DNA of 64,000 bases from CAZPMT01 sp964587655 (GTDB lineage: Bacteria; Hydrogenedentota; Hydrogenedentia; Hydrogenedentales; SLHB01): positions 16,855 to 80,854 of the forward strand of contig CAZPMT010000012.1 of the NCBI GenBank assembly GCA_964587655.1, written 5' to 3'. The notes under the pieces were generated by a model. It was given only the letters and a program-made list of their open reading frames with translations. It did no database searches and was not told the origin of the DNA. The position numbers were made by a program, and so were the translations under genes. Each line of letters opens with the position of its first letter. The first letter of the stretch is position 1. This document shows, one piece after another, positions 43,501 through 53,960 of this stretch.

Positions 43501-45585
43501 TTATGCGATCACCTGCCCTTCGCTCTCCAGTTGCACCGCCGGATCGATCTCGCTGTAGGAAATGACCACGATTTTCGGCATGCGCCGCTCGACAATCCGT
43601 TTGAAGAACCGCCGTACCGGCGCGCTGGTCAGCACCAGCGGCTCATGTCCCATCATCACAAGCGGCTGCACGGCCTGCACCGTGTTCACCGCGATTACTT
43701 CGGAACGTTTTGGATCGATGGGCGGATGTTCGCCCGTCTCGCCCTGCCGGAGGCTGTCGAGGATTTCCCGCTCGATGGCGGGATCGAGAGTGACGACGTG
43801 CAGCTTCCCGTCTTCGTCGGTATACGCCGAGCAGATCTCGCGCGCGAGCCGGTGGCGGCAATACTCCGCGAGGATTTCGGTGTCCTTTGTCCGCGGAGCG
43901 TAATCCGCCAGCGTTTCGAGGATCGTCTCGAGGTTTCGGATCGAGATCCGCTCCCGCAGAAGCGCGTGAAGCACCTTCTGGATCTCGCCGAGCGTGAGAA
44001 TATTCGGCAGAAGCTCATCGACGACGGACGGCGCCGACTCCTTGACGTGTTTCACGAGGTTCTGCACGTCCTCGCGGGCCAAGAGTTCATCCGCGTGGCC
44101 CATGATGAGCTCAGTGAGGTGCGTGGCCAGGACCGCCGACGGTTCGACGATCGTGTAGCCGAGGCGTTCCGCGCGGTCGCGATTCGCCTGCGACACCCAC
44201 ACGGCATTGAGGCCGAACGCCGGTTCCTTGGTCGGATACCCTTCGATTTCTTCTTCCGCAAGCCCGGGGTTCATGGCGAGGAAGCAGTCCGGCATCAACT
44301 CATAGCTGGCGACGACGGATTCGCGCAGGCGGATGCGGTACTCATTCGGACGCAGCCGCAGGTTGTCGACAATCCGGATCACGGGCACTACAAAACCCAT
44401 CTTGGTGGCGGTCTGCTGCCGGATGATCTGGATGCGCGTGAGCAAGTCGCCGCCCTGTCTTGAGTCGGCCATCGAGATCAGGCCGTAGCCGAGCTCGATC
44501 TTGAGCGGATCCACGGTGAGCAGATCCTCAGTGCGCGGCGCGGCCTCCGGCTTGGCGGCCTCCTGCTCGGCAAGCTGCTCGGCCCGCTGGGACGCCTCAC
44601 GGCGCAAGAACGCCTGCTTCGCCTGGTACGCCGCCGCGGCGAGCAGAACCGACACGACGAGAAACGGGATAGTCGGCATGCCCGGAACGAGTCCGAAGAC
44701 CAGCAGCATCCCGGCGGCCACGCCCAGCGCGCGAGGATACCGCAACAGTTGGTGGCCGAAGTCCGCCCCCATGTTCTCCTCGGTGGCGGTACGCGTGACG
44801 ATGAGGCCCGCCGCCGTCGATACGATCAAGGCGGGCACCTGGGTGACGAGGCCGTCGCCGATGGTCAACTGCGTGTATACGCGCAAGGCGTCCGTGAGCG
44901 TCATCCCCCGCATGAGGATTCCAATGATGAACCCGCCGATGATGTTGACGATGGTGATGACCAATCCTGCGATCGCGTCGCCTCGCACAAACTTCGTGGC
45001 GCCGTCCATCGCGCCGTAAAAGTCGGCTTCCTGCTCGATGTCCCTCCGGCGCGCCCGCGCCTGGGCCTCCGTGATCAAGCCCGCGTTGAGGTCCGCGTCC
45101 ACGCCCATCTGTTTTCCCGGCATCGCGTCCAAGGTGAAGCGCGCGGCCACTTCCGAAATGCGCTGTGCGCCGCGCGTGATCACCACGAATTGGATCACCA
45201 CGAGGATTATGAAAATCACGGCGCCGACGACGTAGCTGCCGCTCGTGACGAAGCTTCCGAAGGCATTGATAACGTTTCCGGCGTATCCTTGCGAGAGAAT
45301 AAGGCGCGTCGCCGCCACGTTAAGACTGAGCCGGAACAGCGTAAGGATCAACAGCAGCGACGGAAACACGGCGAACTCGACGGAACGCCGCAGGTATATC
45401 GTGGCCAGCATTACAACCACCGAGATCGAGATGTTGATCGTCAGAAGAATGTCCAGCATCCACGTGGGGATGGGGATCACCAACACCACTAGAATGCCGA
45501 TAATGCAGACGGCGAGAGCGATGTCCTGGTTCTGCGCCAGGGTCCACGGGCGCGCCTGCTCCATCTGTCCGATCGGTACCGCCAA
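43501..45585 (-). CDS. flhA: Flagellar type III export gate protein FlhA
   Basis: A 694-residue protein with eight predicted membrane helices in the first 330 residues and a cytoplasmic ring domain. Signatures are 'TINISISVVVMLATIYLRRS', 'FAVFPSLLLILTLFRLSLNV' and the FHIPEP-region block FTLDAMPGKQMGVDADLNAG. The C-terminal part contains 'ILTLGEIQKVLHALLRERIS' and 'IRNLETILETLADYAPRTKD'. TTG 45585 is used as start because GGAG lies eight bases upstream; ATG 45564 is an alternative. FlhA forms the nonameric ring of the flagellar secretion apparatus. Confidence 0.93.
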   Translation of the reverse strand: MAVPIGQMEQARPWTLAQNQDIALAVCIIGILVVLVIPIPTWMLDILLTINISISVVVMLATIYLRRSVEFAVFPSLLLILTLFRLSLNVAATRLILSQGYAGNVINAFGSFVTSGSYVVGAVIFIILVVIQFVVITRGAQRISEVAARFTLDAMPGKQMGVDADLNAGLITEAQARARRRDIEQEADFYGAMDGATKFVRGDAIAGLVITIVNIIGGFIIGILMRGMTLTDALRVYTQLTIGDGLVTQVPALIVSTAAGLIVTRTATEENMGADFGHQLLRYPRALGVAAGMLLVFGLVPGMPTIPFLVVSVLLAAAAYQAKQAFLRREASQRAEQLAEQEAAKPEAAPRTEDLLTVDPLKIELGYGLISMADSRQGGDLLTRIQIIRQQTATKMGFVVPVIRIVDNLRLRPNEYRIRLRESVVASYELMPDCFLAMNPGLAEEEIEGYPTKEPAFGLNAVWVSQANRDRAERLGYTIVEPSAVLATHLTELIMGHADELLAREDVQNLVKHVKESAPSVVDELLPNILTLGEIQKVLHALLRERISIRNLETILETLADYAPRTKDTEILAEYCRHRLAREICSAYTDEDGKLHVVTLDPAIEREILDSLRQGETGEHPPIDPKRSEVIAVNTVQAVQPLVMMGHEPLVLTSAPVRRFFKRIVERRMPKIVVISYSEIDPAVQLESEGQVIA

Positions 45586-45596
45586 CCTAACTCTCC

Positions 45597-45758
45597 GATT
45601 TTGGATTTTAGATTTTAGATTTTGGATTTAGCAGCTCACAGGGTAAGGAGCAGTACAAAATCCAATCCTGGATCTTGGATTTCAGAACTTGGATTCAGCA
45701 ACTCGCCGGGTAGGCAACAGTCCAAAATCCAAAATCTAGAATCCAAAATCTAAAATCC
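45597..45758. repeat. AT-rich inverted/tandem repeat in the flhB-flhA gap
   Basis: The left part repeats GATTTTAGATTTTGGATTT-like units (45597-45630). The right part has the complementary CCAAAATC/AAAATC units (45720-45758). A middle section holds degenerate pairs (TTGGATTT, GGATTCAGCA). Together they can fold into a long imperfect stem of about 160 nt inside an otherwise tightly packed operon. It contrasts strongly in base composition with the neighbours. Confidence 0.75.
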
Positions 45759-45760
45759 TT

Positions 45761-46876
45761 TCATCCTGCCTGGGGGGCCGTCCTCCAAGCGCCTTCTCGT
45801 TCACGTGCCTTCTCGACACGCCGATCTATCTGGTATACGTACGCGAGCACTTCCGCCACGGCGCGAAACAAGGGTTCCGGGACGGGCTGGCCCGCCTCGA
45901 CGGTCCGGTAGAGCGTCCTCGCGAGGTCAGGCTTCTGCACGATGGGCACGTCGTGCTCGACGGCGACGTCGCGGATCCGTTCAGCGAGCAGGCGCGCGCC
46001 TTTCGCTATGACCACCGGCGCAAGCATCCGGCCCGCGTTATAGCGCAGGGCCACGGCGTAGTGGACCGGGTTCGTGATGACCACGTCCGCCTTGGGCACT
46101 TCCGCCATCATGCGCTGCATTGCGATCCGGCGCTGGATCTGGCGGATGCGCTGCTTGATCCGGGGATCGCCTTCATACTCTCTAAGTTCCTCGCGCGCCT
46201 CCTGAACGGTCATCATCAGGTTGCGGTCATACTGCCAGCGCTGAAAACCGTAGTCGAGAAGCCCGAGCACGAGCAAGACGAGCGCAATCCGCCACCAAAG
46301 AATGAACGTCATCCCGCCGACGGCGGCAATAAGCCCCGCCGGCGTCAGTTCCATGAGACTGACGTAGTCCGGCATGGTGTCGCGTACCGTTATCCAACTG
46401 ACGTATATCACGGCGCTGACCTTGAAGACGGACTTTACGAGTTCGACGAGCGCGCGCGTCGAGAACAGGTTGCCGAAACCCGAGAAGGGGTTTATCTTGT
46501 CGAACTTGGGGGTCAGGGGCTTCCCCGTGAACAACAGGCCCACTTGAAGCACGTTGATCACAACGCCCGAGACAAGCATCGCAAGCATGAACGGCAGCGC
46601 GACCGCCGCCATGCTCCACAGCGCTTCAATGGCGATACCGCGCACGTTGTTCTCGTCCGGCAGCATCTGAGGCGCGTTTTGAAGGAAGTAGGCGAAGGTG
46701 TCCTGCAGCCGGCTCAACATCGGCATGCCGAAGTAGCGCAGCGCAAACAGGGCCGCAAGCATGGCAAACGCCGCGCAGAGATCCTGGCTCCGCGCAACTC
46801 TGCCCTCTTCGCGCGCGCGCTGCCGCTTCAGCGGCGACGCCGGCAGCGTCTTTTCTCCGGCCGACTGTTCAGGCAT
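45761..46876 (-). CDS. flhB: Flagellar export switch protein FlhB
   Basis: A 371-residue protein: an N-terminal cytoplasmic stretch (LPASPLKRQRAREEGRVARS), four membrane helices to about residue 215, a linker, and the C-terminal autocleavage domain. The cleavage motif reads N269-P-V-H272 (VVITNPVHYAVALRYN) instead of the usual NPTH; the Asn and Pro needed for self-cleavage are retained. FlhB switches export specificity from rod/hook to filament. GAGGTG precedes the ATG. Downstream, an AT-rich repeat separates it from flhA. Confidence 0.92.
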   Translation of the reverse strand: MPEQSAGEKTLPASPLKRQRAREEGRVARSQDLCAAFAMLAALFALRYFGMPMLSRLQDTFAYFLQNAPQMLPDENNVRGIAIEALWSMAAVALPFMLAMLVSGVVINVLQVGLLFTGKPLTPKFDKINPFSGFGNLFSTRALVELVKSVFKVSAVIYVSWITVRDTMPDYVSLMELTPAGLIAAVGGMTFILWWRIALVLLVLGLLDYGFQRWQYDRNLMMTVQEAREELREYEGDPRIKQRIRQIQRRIAMQRMMAEVPKADVVITNPVHYAVALRYNAGRMLAPVVIAKGARLLAERIRDVAVEHDVPIVQKPDLARTLYRTVEAGQPVPEPLFRAVAEVLAYVYQIDRRVEKAREREGAWRTAPQAG

Positions 46877-46976
46877 GGGTCACCTCGTTTCTTTGTCAGC
46901 AACATCTACGCTTCCCGCGTAGATGTTGCTGACAAAGAAATCACACATTTGACTATGAGGTCGCGGCTGGGCCGCC

Positions 46977-47759
46977 CTAGGTCATCCCTTTTATCATGTC
47001 GGAAACATTCCGGAACATGTCGTGGAACATCCCATCCAGGAGGCGCACATATAGGTCCAACGACAACGCGGTGATAAACAGGCCGACCGCGATCGTCACC
47101 GGGAACCCCACCGCAAACAACTGAATCTGAGGCACCACCCGGCCCAGAAGCCCCATCACAAGATACGCCACAAGCATCGCCGCGCCCACAGGCGCCGCAA
47201 TCATCAGCCCGTCGTAGAACATGGCGCTTCCCCACAGGCTGACTTGCCGCAGCAGACCGTCGCGGACGGTCAACCCGCCCAGCGGGATCTTCTCGAACGT
47301 CGAGACCAGCGCACGGAGCATAAGGTGGTGGCCGTTCGTGGCCAACAGCACCAGCACCGCTACAATGAACAAAAAGAAACCGAAGATCGGAAACTGCGTC
47401 TCGAGGGCTGGATTGAAAACGTTCATCATGCCGAAACCGGTCTGCATATCCATGATCTGTCCGCCCACCTGGATCGCGCCGAACACCAGCGTCATCACAA
47501 ATCCCATCATCATCCCGATCAGCATCTCACTCGCCCCCATCAACGCAAATTCGAGCGTATCGCTGGGCAATGTCTGCTTGAGAACGGCTATGCCCGGAGT
47601 GACCAGGATCGCCGTCAAGCCGATAAGTCCGATCTTGGCCCTCACGGGGAAGTTCCGCGATCCCAGGATCGGCGCCGTGAAGACGAGGCCGCCCACCCGC
47701 GACATCACGAGCAGGAAAACCTTGAATACCTCGACTTCGTATACCACGACGCCTTCCAC
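46977..47759 (-). CDS. fliR: Flagellar export gate protein FliR
   Basis: A 260-residue membrane protein with about six helices: 'VMSRVGGLVFTAPILGSRNF', 'PVRAKIGLIGLTAILVTPGI', 'GFVMTLVFGAIQVGGQIMDM', 'QTGFGMMNVFNPALETQFPI' and 'RVVPQIQLFAVGFPVTIAVG', all matching FliR. GTG 47759 is chosen because GGGAGG lies about seven bases upstream and the length then fits the family; the longer in-frame start would enter fliQ. It is 59 bases downstream of fliQ. Confidence 0.9.
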   Translation of the reverse strand: MEGVVVYEVEVFKVFLLVMSRVGGLVFTAPILGSRNFPVRAKIGLIGLTAILVTPGIAVLKQTLPSDTLEFALMGASEMLIGMMMGFVMTLVFGAIQVGGQIMDMQTGFGMMNVFNPALETQFPIFGFFLFIVAVLVLLATNGHHLMLRALVSTFEKIPLGGLTVRDGLLRQVSLWGSAMFYDGLMIAAPVGAAMLVAYLVMGLLGRVVPQIQLFAVGFPVTIAVGLFITALSLDLYVRLLDGMFHDMFRNVSDMIKGMT

Positions 47760-47818
47760 GCGCCGCCTCCCATCTGTACGTCGCGCCGCGCGACGAAGGA
47801 CAACCCGCCTCCGGGCCG

Positions 47819-48088
47819 CTACTTCACCAATCCGTGGAACCCGCCGAATAGCGGTTGCACGAAATTCAGAACGATGGACAACATCCACGGAAGGAACAAG
47901 ACGAAGGATATGAGCACCACCACGATTTTCGGCACAAACGTCAGCGTGATTTCCTGGATCTGCGTCACCGACTGAAAGATGCTGATGATCAGCCCCACAA
48001 TCATGCCCGACAACAGCATCGGCGCCGAAGCAAGCAACGTTACCAGCATGGCGTCCCGCCCCAGAAACACGATGTCGTCAATGCTCAT
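47819..48088 (-). CDS. fliQ: Flagellar export gate protein FliQ
   Basis: An 89-residue protein with two membrane helices: 'AMLVTLLASAPMLLSGMIVG' and 'KIVVVLISFVLFLPWMLSIV', with 'IISIFQSVTQIQEITLTFVP' between, the FliQ signature. ATG 48088 (MSIDDIVFLG) matches the family start; the longer frame to 48127 is not needed. In most genomes fliP lies just upstream. Here the upstream DNA is hairpin repeats and a broken transposase, so fliP must be elsewhere or lost from this locus. Confidence 0.9.
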   Translation of the reverse strand: MSIDDIVFLGRDAMLVTLLASAPMLLSGMIVGLIISIFQSVTQIQEITLTFVPKIVVVLISFVLFLPWMLSIVLNFVQPLFGGFHGLVK

Positions 48089-48290
48089 AAGCGAGCCCCA
48101 TTCCTTCCATAACCTGTGTACCGACACCTAGACATCGTCAAGATACCACAACATATTGCGGTTGTCAATCACGAAAACAACTATGAATTGTTTCAAAGGC
48201 CCCCGCAGGGACGGTTCTAGTGCCTATCCAGCCCCTCAAACCGCCCGTTGCGCCCAGTCCGCTCCCCCCCTCCAACACCCCTCCAAAGTA

Positions 48291-48315
48291 GGGGCGGTTT
48301 TTCCAAAACCGCCCC
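48291..48315. repeat. GC/A-T hairpin upstream of fliQ
   Basis: GGGGCGGTTTT-TCC-AAAACCGCCCC: an eleven-bp perfect stem with a three-base loop between fliQ and the transposase remnant. On the minus strand it could terminate transcription leaving the transposase before it reaches fliQ. It also resembles the other short dispersed palindromes of this window. Confidence 0.6.
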
Positions 48316-48332
48316 CTGGAGTTTCTACGTTA

Positions 48333-49201
48333 TCACGCCGCCGCTGCGCGAGCCAAGTGGTTTAGGGAAGTGTTGATTTCCAGCGGGATTAGCATTTCGG
48401 GATGTTGGTGCATTTCTTTTCTGAGCAGTGTTATGAGATCGAGACACGAGGGTCTCTTGGCCTTTCGTCTCCACTTTGGCAGCTTGGCGTAGTCGTCGGT
48501 TCTTTGTGGCCCGAAAGTGAGCAGCGCGGCAAGCAGCAGAGCGCTGTATGCGGCGACGATGAGACGCAAAGGTTGCTTGCGCGCTCCGCCCTGCCAATAG
48601 ACTGGGTCGATTTCCTTATAGCGGACGATGCGTCGTTTAGCTCCGTAGAAGATTTTGGTGGTGCGCCAGGGGATAGCGTCGTCCTTACATACTTGCTCGG
48701 GGCTGAACTTATTGACGTCATAGAAGCGATGGGAACCGGCGGGGGCGCGCTTGCAGAGCTTGGCGTCTTTTCGGCCTCGAGCGATGATCTCGGTTCGGTC
48801 GCGGGTTGCGCCGAAGACGGTGCGGTTACAGAAGCTGCCGTCCGTGGCGCAAACGAGGCTCTTGTGGGCGCCCCCGGCTTCATCCAAGGCGTGGCGTAGG
48901 TCCCCCATCATCGTCACAAAACGGGTGGACAGATTTTGTTCCTTGCGCTCTTGACGGTACGCCTTCCACTGCTCGTCCGACGCGTTCTTGGCGGGCCGCT
49001 TGACGCGCGAGTGCAGAAAATATTCCGCGGACCAGTTACGCTGCCCGCCCCGTTGGCCCAGATGATCCGCGTCAGCGTGCGACGCCCCAAACAGACCAAA
49101 CCCCCAAGCCCCTGCCGCCTCGCGCGCACGGTCGTTCGATTCTGTGGAAAAACCTCTTCCCAAGGTTGAGTAACGTCCATCCACGTCTCTAACAGCGTCA
49201 T
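48333..49201 (-). pseudogene. DDE transposase split by a frameshift
   Basis: The N-terminus is in one frame from ATG 49201 (MTLLETWMDVTQPWEEVFPQ, 'ARRQGLGGLVCLGRRTLTRI' 'IWANG'). The rest is in another frame ('GGQRNWSAEYFLHSRVKR', 'CATDGSFCNRTVFGATRD', 'RRIVRYKEIDPVYWQGG', 'LRLIVAAYSALLLAALL'). The shift falls in a G-rich run near 49035-49050. The two parts read as one transposase of the IS4/IS701-like DDE group with about 290 residues. A one-base deletion is most likely; an assembly error in the G run cannot be excluded. Its start overlaps the stop of the HTH partner gene. Confidence 0.65.
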
Positions 49202-49533
49202 GATTCCCGCTCCTTGACCTCAAAGGTGTTCTTGTCCGTTCGGATGAAACGGTCGCCGCGTATTACCTTCTTTGTTAGCGAAGACACAAGGCTTTCACGA
49301 TCCACCGCAACCTCGAAGGACTTCTCAATCCGTTCCAAGAGTTCTGTCATGTGAAGGGGCTTTCGAGCCTTGATAAGTACGTCATATGCCATGTCCACCT
49401 GTGAAACATGTTTCTTGCAACGCGGGGGCGGCGGCTCCAGTCCCGTCTTTCTCAAACGTCGCACGGCCCGCAGTTGCGCATCCAGGCATTCTTCGACCGC
49501 TTCTAGAACCGTATCGCGCAGATCGCTCTCCAT
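49198..49533 (-). CDS. Winged-helix protein partnered with the transposase
   Basis: A 111-residue protein. After a helical region with a Pro-rich CKKHVSQVD segment comes a HARE/HB1-like winged helix: 'MAYDVLIKARKPLHMTELLE', 'SFEVAVDRESLVSSLTKKVI' and 'RGDRFIRTDKNTFEVKE'. Such domains bind DNA. ATG 49533 has GGAGG upstream. The stop overlaps the transposase ATG (ATGA), so the pair was one transposition module; a DNA-binding accessory role is inference. It appears intact although its partner is broken. Confidence 0.6.
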   Translation of the reverse strand: MESDLRDTVLEAVEECLDAQLRAVRRLRKTGLEPPPPRCKKHVSQVDMAYDVLIKARKPLHMTELLERIEKSFEVAVDRESLVSSLTKKVIRGDRFIRTDKNTFEVKERES

Positions 49534-49715
49534 GACAATGCTCCTCCTCTTGTTCCACGAGGAGTAGAGCATAAAACAGTCGGTATGTCAAGAACTATTG
49601 TTCCCTACCGACCTTTTACGCGCCGCAAAGGCGGCACAAGGACCGTCTGCAAAAAATCGTGGCGTCAAACACGCGGGAAAAGTGGAATCACAGGAGGAAA
49701 ATGTAGAAACTCCAG

Positions 49716-49740
49716 AGTCCGGAATAATTCCGCACCTACG
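49716..49740. repeat. Degenerate GTAGGWC-type palindrome
   Basis: TCCGGAATAATTCCG followed by CACCTAC resembles the right half of the 27-bp palindromes at 2540 and 37490; the left half has decayed. It abuts the methyltransferase remnant. Confidence 0.4.
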
Positions 49741-50117
49741 GGTTTCGCCGTGGCCGAGGAATCACGGGACTATGGGCGGTTGCCGGTGTTGCTCGCGCGG
49801 ATGAACCCCGATCTGGCCATGGGCGATGAACTGCTCAAGAAGACGGGCGCGGCCAATCTGTTTATGGTGTTCGGCGAGCCGGATATCAAGATCACAACGG
49901 CGAGAGTTTCTTCGTCCGGCACGCCTATTTCACAGGCGCGGGAGATCCATACGAGAAACTCAAGCGGGCGTTGCGAGCCGAAGTCGACGAATCCGCGTGG
50001 ACGAGCCTATACACCACCAAGAGCCGCCCTTTCGACAAACCGAAGACCGGTAAGATCGGTGTGAAAGTGATCAACCATTACGGCGACGAGGTGATGAAGG
50101 TATACGCCATTGAGTAG
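49741..50117 (+). pseudogene. Remnant of a site-specific DNA methyltransferase, C-terminal pieces
   Basis: Two adjoining fragments are in different frames. The first reads VAEESRDYGRLPVLLARMNP, 'DLAMGDELLKKTGAANLFMV' 'FGEPDIKI'. From about 49900 a shifted frame reads NGESFFVRHAYFTGAGDPYE, 'KLKRALRAEVDESAWTSLY', 'SRPFDKPKTGKIGVKVINHY' 'GDEVMKVYAIE' and a TAG stop. These phrases match, from memory, the C-terminus of Mod-type adenine methyltransferases; the connecting segment and the whole catalytic part are missing. It is thus a decayed restriction-modification gene next to transposase genes and a tRNA. Confidence 0.55.
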
Positions 50118-50260
50118 TTGATGCATTGAGGATGGGTATCGGACCTCGGCTCGATGCTGGGACCAAAGAGTGTGAATTGAGTGTGTGCCGAAGTGTGCTA
50201 GAGACCACTTCATGGCATGAAGAAAGGACTCACGATTTCTCGTAAGTCCTTGATATGACT

Positions 50261-50336
50261 TGGTGGGCCTGGAAGGGGTCGAACCTTCGACCAAGTGATT
50301 ATGAGTCACCTGCTCTGACCACTGAGCTACAGGCCC
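50261..50336 (-). tRNA. tRNA with CAU anticodon (probably Ile2, possibly Met)
   Basis: A complete cloverleaf with an encoded CCA: 7-bp acceptor stem GGGCCTG/CAGGCCC, D-arm GCTCAGTGGTCAGAGC, anticodon stem-loop with CTCATAA (anticodon CAT in DNA), and TTCGAAC-type T-loop. The variable region and the 'AGCAGGTGACTCATAATCAC' anticodon arm resemble E. coli ileX more than elongator Met, so a lysidine-modified Ile2 tRNA reading AUA is favoured. Its 3' end faces the decayed mobile region, a common integration arrangement. Confidence 0.9.
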
Positions 50337-50347
50337 AAGCGTGGCGC

Positions 50348-52123
<1,776 letters not shown>

Positions 52124-52208
52124 CATGTCCTCACAGCACTGATTCACTTTGGCGTGGCTTCCGCTACCACATCCGTTCCCTAGACAATTACACAAGATAT
52201 GCGCAGCC

Positions 52209-53960
52209 TTACGGCACGCGAACACGCTCGATTTGCTTGTTTATTCCGAACCCTTCCATCATCAGTTCCTGCATGCGGGAGAGATTCCCGGAGCGTTCTG
52301 CTTCCAGGGTTTCGCGCTGGAGGCGGTCCGCCTCGGTCCTGAGCGAGTCCTTCTTGAGGCGGGCGATCCGCTTCTCGACGATCTCAACGGCCCTCTCCGT
52401 GTCATCCATTTCTTCAATGGCGGCCGCGGCATAAAGGTTCCGCGCTTCATCGTTCTCGATCCGCAGCGAAATGTCGGCGCCGGTTCCTTCAAAGAGGGCG
52501 TACAGCACCTCGATGGCGGGCTCCGGCGCGAAAACAAAGCCAGAGAGTTCCTCCCTTGCTCGCGACAAGAGGCCGGGCTTATTGAGCAGCGCGGCGATGA
52601 AGAGCCGGTCGTCCTGGGTCACGGCGGCGGGGGCTTTTTGCGTTTCGGCGGCGGTGACGCGGCCCGATGCATTCTGCATGAATTTCATGAACTCCCCACG
52701 GCACACCCACTCGTGGAGGTCAAGTTCTCGCGCCGTCCGTTTCAGATATTCGTCCCTGCGCAGTTCGTCGTTCAGCCCGGCAAGGATCGCGAAGATCTCG
52801 CGCGCCACGGCCGTCCGCCCTTCGATGGTGTCGAGACGTTCCCGGCTCATGCGCACGTAATACGTCACGAAGTCCGGCGCCTCGTCGACCAGTGCACGGA
52901 ACTCTTCGGCGCCATGGGCGCGTATGAAGTCATCCGGATCCTTTGTATCGGGCAAGGCCATGGCGCGGGCCGTGATCCCCGCGTTGGTCAGCAAGCCCAA
53001 GGCGCGCAACGCCGCTTGAATGCCAGCGGTGTCTGCGTCGTACACGACGATCGCTTCAGGCACGTACCGGTGCATGAGGGTGGCCTGCTCAGGCGTCAGC
53101 GCCGTGCCGCACGGGGCGACGACGTTTTCGATCCCCGCGTCGAAGCAGCGCATCAGATCGAAGTAACCTTCCACAACGATGACGCGCCGCTCGCGCCGCA
53201 TCGCGTCGCGCGCCTCATTGAGTCCGAACAACGCCCGGGCCTTCTTGTACAATGCGTTTTCGGGCGAGTTCATGTATTTGGGCGTTGCGTCGCCTAAGTC
53301 GCGTCCGCCGAACGCAACCACATTGGCCGACACGTCGCGAATCGGGATCATCAAGCGGTTCCGGAAGAAGTCGTACAGGCTGCCGCGGTCGCCGCGTTTC
53401 GCCAGGCCCGATGCCTCGATCACCGGGTCCTTGAATCCCGATGCATGCGCAGCGTCGAGCAAGTTCGACCAGCCGTCCGGCGAGTATCCCAGGCCAAAGC
53501 GCTTGACCGTTTCCGGTTTCAACAGCCGCGTTTTGAGGTACTGCCGGGCCACGCTGCCTTTGAGCACGTCGTCGAGCGTCTTTCCGAAAAAGCCCGCCGC
53601 GAACTTGCCGAACTCAATCAACTGCGAGCGGAGATAGTCCTCTTTGTCGTCGCGTTCCGAAAGCGCCGGCATGCGAATGCCCGCCCTGTCCGCAAGCTTG
53701 CGCAAAGATTCGCTAAACGTCAGGCCCTCAAACTCGCACAGGAAATTGATCGCGTCGCCGCCCTTGCCGCAGCCGAAACAGTGATAGTGCTGTTTCTCGC
53801 GCGTTACCATGAAAGAGGGCGTTTTCTCGGCGTGAAACGGGCAACGCGCCTTCATGCGGCCCGATCCGGCGGTCTTCAGCTCAACATAGGCCCCGATAAT
53901 CTGAACAATATCGGTGGCTGCCAAGACTTGCGCAACGGTATCTCGTGAATATTTCTGCAA
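52209..53960 (-). CDS. dnaG: DNA primase DnaG
   Basis: A 583-residue primase that lays RNA primers at the replication fork. The CHC2 zinc finger ('[20 protein letters not shown]', '[20 protein letters not shown]') is followed by the catalytic core with '[20 protein letters not shown]' and the Toprim motif [20 protein letters not shown] ... '[16 protein letters not shown]'. A variable C-terminal DnaB-interacting part of about 200 residues follows. The start is TTG 53960, giving the expected N-terminus ([20 protein letters not shown]). It is followed by rpoD after 85 bases. Confidence 0.92.
   Translation of the reverse strand: MQKYSRDTVAQVLAATDIVQIIGAYVELKTAGSGRMKARCPFHAEKTPSFMVTREKQHYHCFGCGKGGDAINFLCEFEGLTFSESLRKLADRAGIRMPALSERDDKEDYLRSQLIEFGKFAAGFFGKTLDDVLKGSVARQYLKTRLLKPETVKRFGLGYSPDGWSNLLDAAHASGFKDPVIEASGLAKRGDRGSLYDFFRNRLMIPIRDVSANVVAFGGRDLGDATPKYMNSPENALYKKARALFGLNEARDAMRRERRVIVVEGYFDLMRCFDAGIENVVAPCGTALTPEQATLMHRYVPEAIVVYDADTAGIQAALRALGLLTNAGITARAMALPDTKDPDDFIRAHGAEEFRALVDEAPDFVTYYVRMSRERLDTIEGRTAVAREIFAILAGLNDELRRDEYLKRTARELDLHEWVCRGEFMKFMQNASGRVTAAETQKAPAAVTQDDRLFIAALLNKPGLLSRAREELSGFVFAPEPAIEVLYALFEGTGADISLRIENDEARNLYAAAAIEEMDDTERAVEIVEKRIARLKKDSLRTEADRLQRETLEAERSGNLSRMQELMMEGFGINKQIERVRVP

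Noticed and set aside
45597..45758. Possible CRISPR array in the flhB-flhA gap
   Set aside because: Units are short, degenerate and inverted, without unique spacers.
49030..49060. Programmed frameshift in the transposase
   Set aside because: The G-rich site does not look like a canonical slippery heptamer with a downstream structure I can support, and related transposases I recall are single-frame; inactivation or sequence error is simpler.
50261..50336. Initiator methionine tRNA
   Set aside because: The acceptor stem pairs fully at the first position and the anticodon stem lacks three consecutive G:C pairs, so it is not an initiator; Ile2 or elongator Met remain.
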